7,142 nucleotides of DNA from Planctomycetota bacterium. Lineage in GTDB: Bacteria; Planctomycetota; JAJSAM01. Below, in pieces: positions 6,702 through 7,142 of this stretch. The stretch lies in NCBI GenBank assembly GCA_029932425.1, contig JAOZQC010000166.1, forward strand, positions 1 through 7,142, given 5' to 3'. How positions within the stretch are numbered: the stretch's first letter is position 1; the number at the start of each line of letters is the position of its first letter. Below the pieces are notes generated by a model, which was not told where the DNA came from, searched no databases, and worked only from the letters and a program-made list of their open reading frames with translations. A program made the translations under genes and the position numbers.

Positions 6702-6719
6702 GTACCATCGTCCTAGTAC
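6702..6719. promoter_or_regulatory. Candidate YtrA-type operator (inverted repeat)
   Basis: GTACCA (6702-6707) and TAGTAC (6714-6719) form an imperfect inverted repeat, with five of six positions paired around a 6-base centre. Read toward the repressor gene it is GTACTA-n6-TGGTAC. YtrA-type regulators commonly bind GTACTA/TAGTAC-like palindromes at their own promoter. The site ends only 7 bases before the start codon, so binding would also block ribosome access. A weak -10-like TACTAG (6718 down to 6713) overlaps it. Confidence 0.55.
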
Positions 6720-6965
6720 AGCCCCACACTTGAGCGGAAAGTTACATACGGAGGCGGGAGCGATTCGTAGCCTTCGCGACCCGCCCGGAGGCGCTCGGAA
6801 ACCGCGGGTCCGCGGGGAATGCGGCGGAGACGGGATCCCGCCTCGGCCGGTGGGTCTCCCCGCCGCTCCGGCGGGGGGTGCCCCGGCGACCGGGGGAATC
6901 GGCGCGGGGGGCCGCGGGACCCCTCCGGCCGGCGGGACGGCGCTTCTCGACGCCTCGATGCCAGG
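6720..6965. other. Non-coding GC-rich stretch upstream of the operon
   Basis: I see no credible gene in these 246 bases. Open frames here are low-complexity R/P/G/A sequence without motifs or ribosome-binding sites. The region should contain the operon promoter near 6713-6745 on the minus strand (CTTTCCGC... TACTAG), and it contains the hairpin at 6856-6878. Confidence 0.5.
6856..6878. repeat. Compact GC hairpin
   Basis: CTCCCCGCCG (6856-6865) and CGGCGGGGGG (6869-6878) form a 10-pair stem with one G-T pair and a 3-base loop CTC. There is no T-tract on either side, so it is not a standard intrinsic terminator. It could still slow or end transcription arriving from the gene on the right, or be a chance product of the composition. 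Confidence 0.4.
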
Positions 6966-6997
6966 GTGAAAAAGCCGTGCCTGTCACCGATGTTTCA
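6966..6997 (+). repeat. 32-bp REP-like repeat, copy 2
   Basis: This matches the copy at 2508-2539 at 30 of 32 positions, in the same orientation. On the minus strand its core GTG-acagg-CAC is followed by GGCTTTTT, again terminator-like. The TGA that ends the minus-strand frame entering from the right (6997-6995) lies at its edge, as the gspF stop lies in copy 1. The two differences (T/C at base 11 of the element and G/C at base 22) change which inner stem can form, while leaving the outer TGAAA/TTTCA arms intact. Confidence 0.7.
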
Positions 6998-7141
6998 GCC
7001 CCGAGGCCTGACCCCAGGTTTGCAGGGCATGGGGCCGTACCCTGGGTTTGCAGGGTATAGGGCCGTACCCCAGGTTTTCAGGGGCTTCCAGGTCTCCGTG
7101 AAGTCGGTGGAGAGGCAGATGCCCCCGGGCCCCGTGGAGCG
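6995..7141 (-). CDS. C-terminal fragment of an Asp-box (BNR-repeat-like) protein
   Basis: Only the last 48 codons are visible; the rest lies to the right. The first residues read GPGGICLSTDFTETWKPL, a good match to the Asp-box pattern S-x-D-x-G-x-T-W found in BNR-repeat beta-propellers such as sialidases and Ycf48-like proteins, with the glycine replaced by threonine. The remaining residues (KTWGTALYPANPGYGPMPC and onward) are encoded by the 28-bp tandem repeats and look unlike a folded domain end. The original stop may have been lost, or the frame may have shifted, when the repeats expanded. The TGA at 6997-6995 lies in the 32-bp repeat. A neighbouring frame stays open slightly further (ending LKHR), so the exact end is uncertain. 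One motif is thin evidence, so the family is tentative. Confidence 0.4.
   Translation of the reverse strand, partial: RSTGPGGICLSTDFTETWKPLKTWGTALYPANPGYGPMPCKPGVRPRG
7012..7084 (+). repeat. 28-bp tandem repeat, about 2.5 units
   Basis: Unit 1 (7012-7039) and unit 2 (7040-7067) are adjacent and identical at 24 of 28 positions. Both share GGTTTGCAGGG and GGGCCGTA. A third, degraded partial unit (7068-7084) begins CCCCAGGTTTTCAGGGG. Within the array GGGTA (7053-7057) and TACCC (7066-7070) can pair. With no spacer between units it is not a CRISPR array. It separates the Asp-box gene fragment from the 32-bp repeat. Confidence 0.75.
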
Positions 7142-7142
7142 G

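Noticed and set aside
6742..6987. Small minus-strand frame beginning MTGTAFSPWHRG
   Set aside because: Its start lies inside the 32-bp repeat, it has no ribosome-binding site, and the product is R/P/G-rich without motifs.
7012..7084. Possible CRISPR array
   Set aside because: The 28-bp units are directly adjacent without unique spacers, and no cas gene is present.

Overview
The window is very GC-rich bacterial DNA (roughly 70% or more by eye). Codon third positions are saturated with G/C, and long meaningless ORFs stay open on the strand opposite every real gene. Nothing in it fixes the phylum. The GC content, the CapK-like ligase beside a glycosyltransferase, the type II secretion/type IV pilus-type E and F genes and the REP-like repeats would suit a soil- or sediment-type lineage such as Acidobacteriota, Myxococcota or a candidate phylum, but that is inference only.

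Layout, left to right. (1) Positions 1-921, minus strand: a family 2 glycosyltransferase with a C-terminal membrane part, cut off by the window edge. (2) Positions 922-1168: a divergent intergenic region with a strong GC hairpin and the only AT-rich -10-like patch in it. (3) Positions 1169-2422, plus strand: a complete PaaK/CapK-type adenylate-forming enzyme. These two divergent genes suggest the edge of a cell-surface polysaccharide locus. (4) Positions 2526-6694, minus strand: a tightly overlapping operon read right to left: YtrA-type GntR repressor, ABC transporter ATPase, ABC-2 permease, GspE/PilB-type ATPase, GspF-type inner-membrane platform protein. An inverted repeat just upstream of the repressor start is a plausible autoregulatory operator. 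(5) Positions 6720-7142: a non-coding stretch with a GC hairpin, then repeats, then the last 48 codons of a gene entering from the right on the minus strand, carrying one Asp-box (BNR-like) motif.

The most notable observations are these. The ABC transporter part appears broken: the ATPase has a frameshift after about residue 92, and its LSGGQ-like signature runs directly into the permease, so Walker B, the D-loop, the H-switch and the permease N-terminus are absent. The platform protein is 536 residues, with what looks like three T2SSF-type repeats instead of two. A 32-bp repeat occurs twice in the same orientation (30 of 32 positions identical), each time at the 3' end of a minus-strand gene, where it supplies the stop codon and a terminator-like T-tract. 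A 28-bp tandem repeat lies beside the second copy.

No complete new defence or mobile system is visible. The candidates for something undescribed are the repeat used as a gene-end module, and the pairing of a YtrA/ABC-2 operon with a zinc-finger-less GspE and a triple-repeat GspF without any pilin gene in the window.
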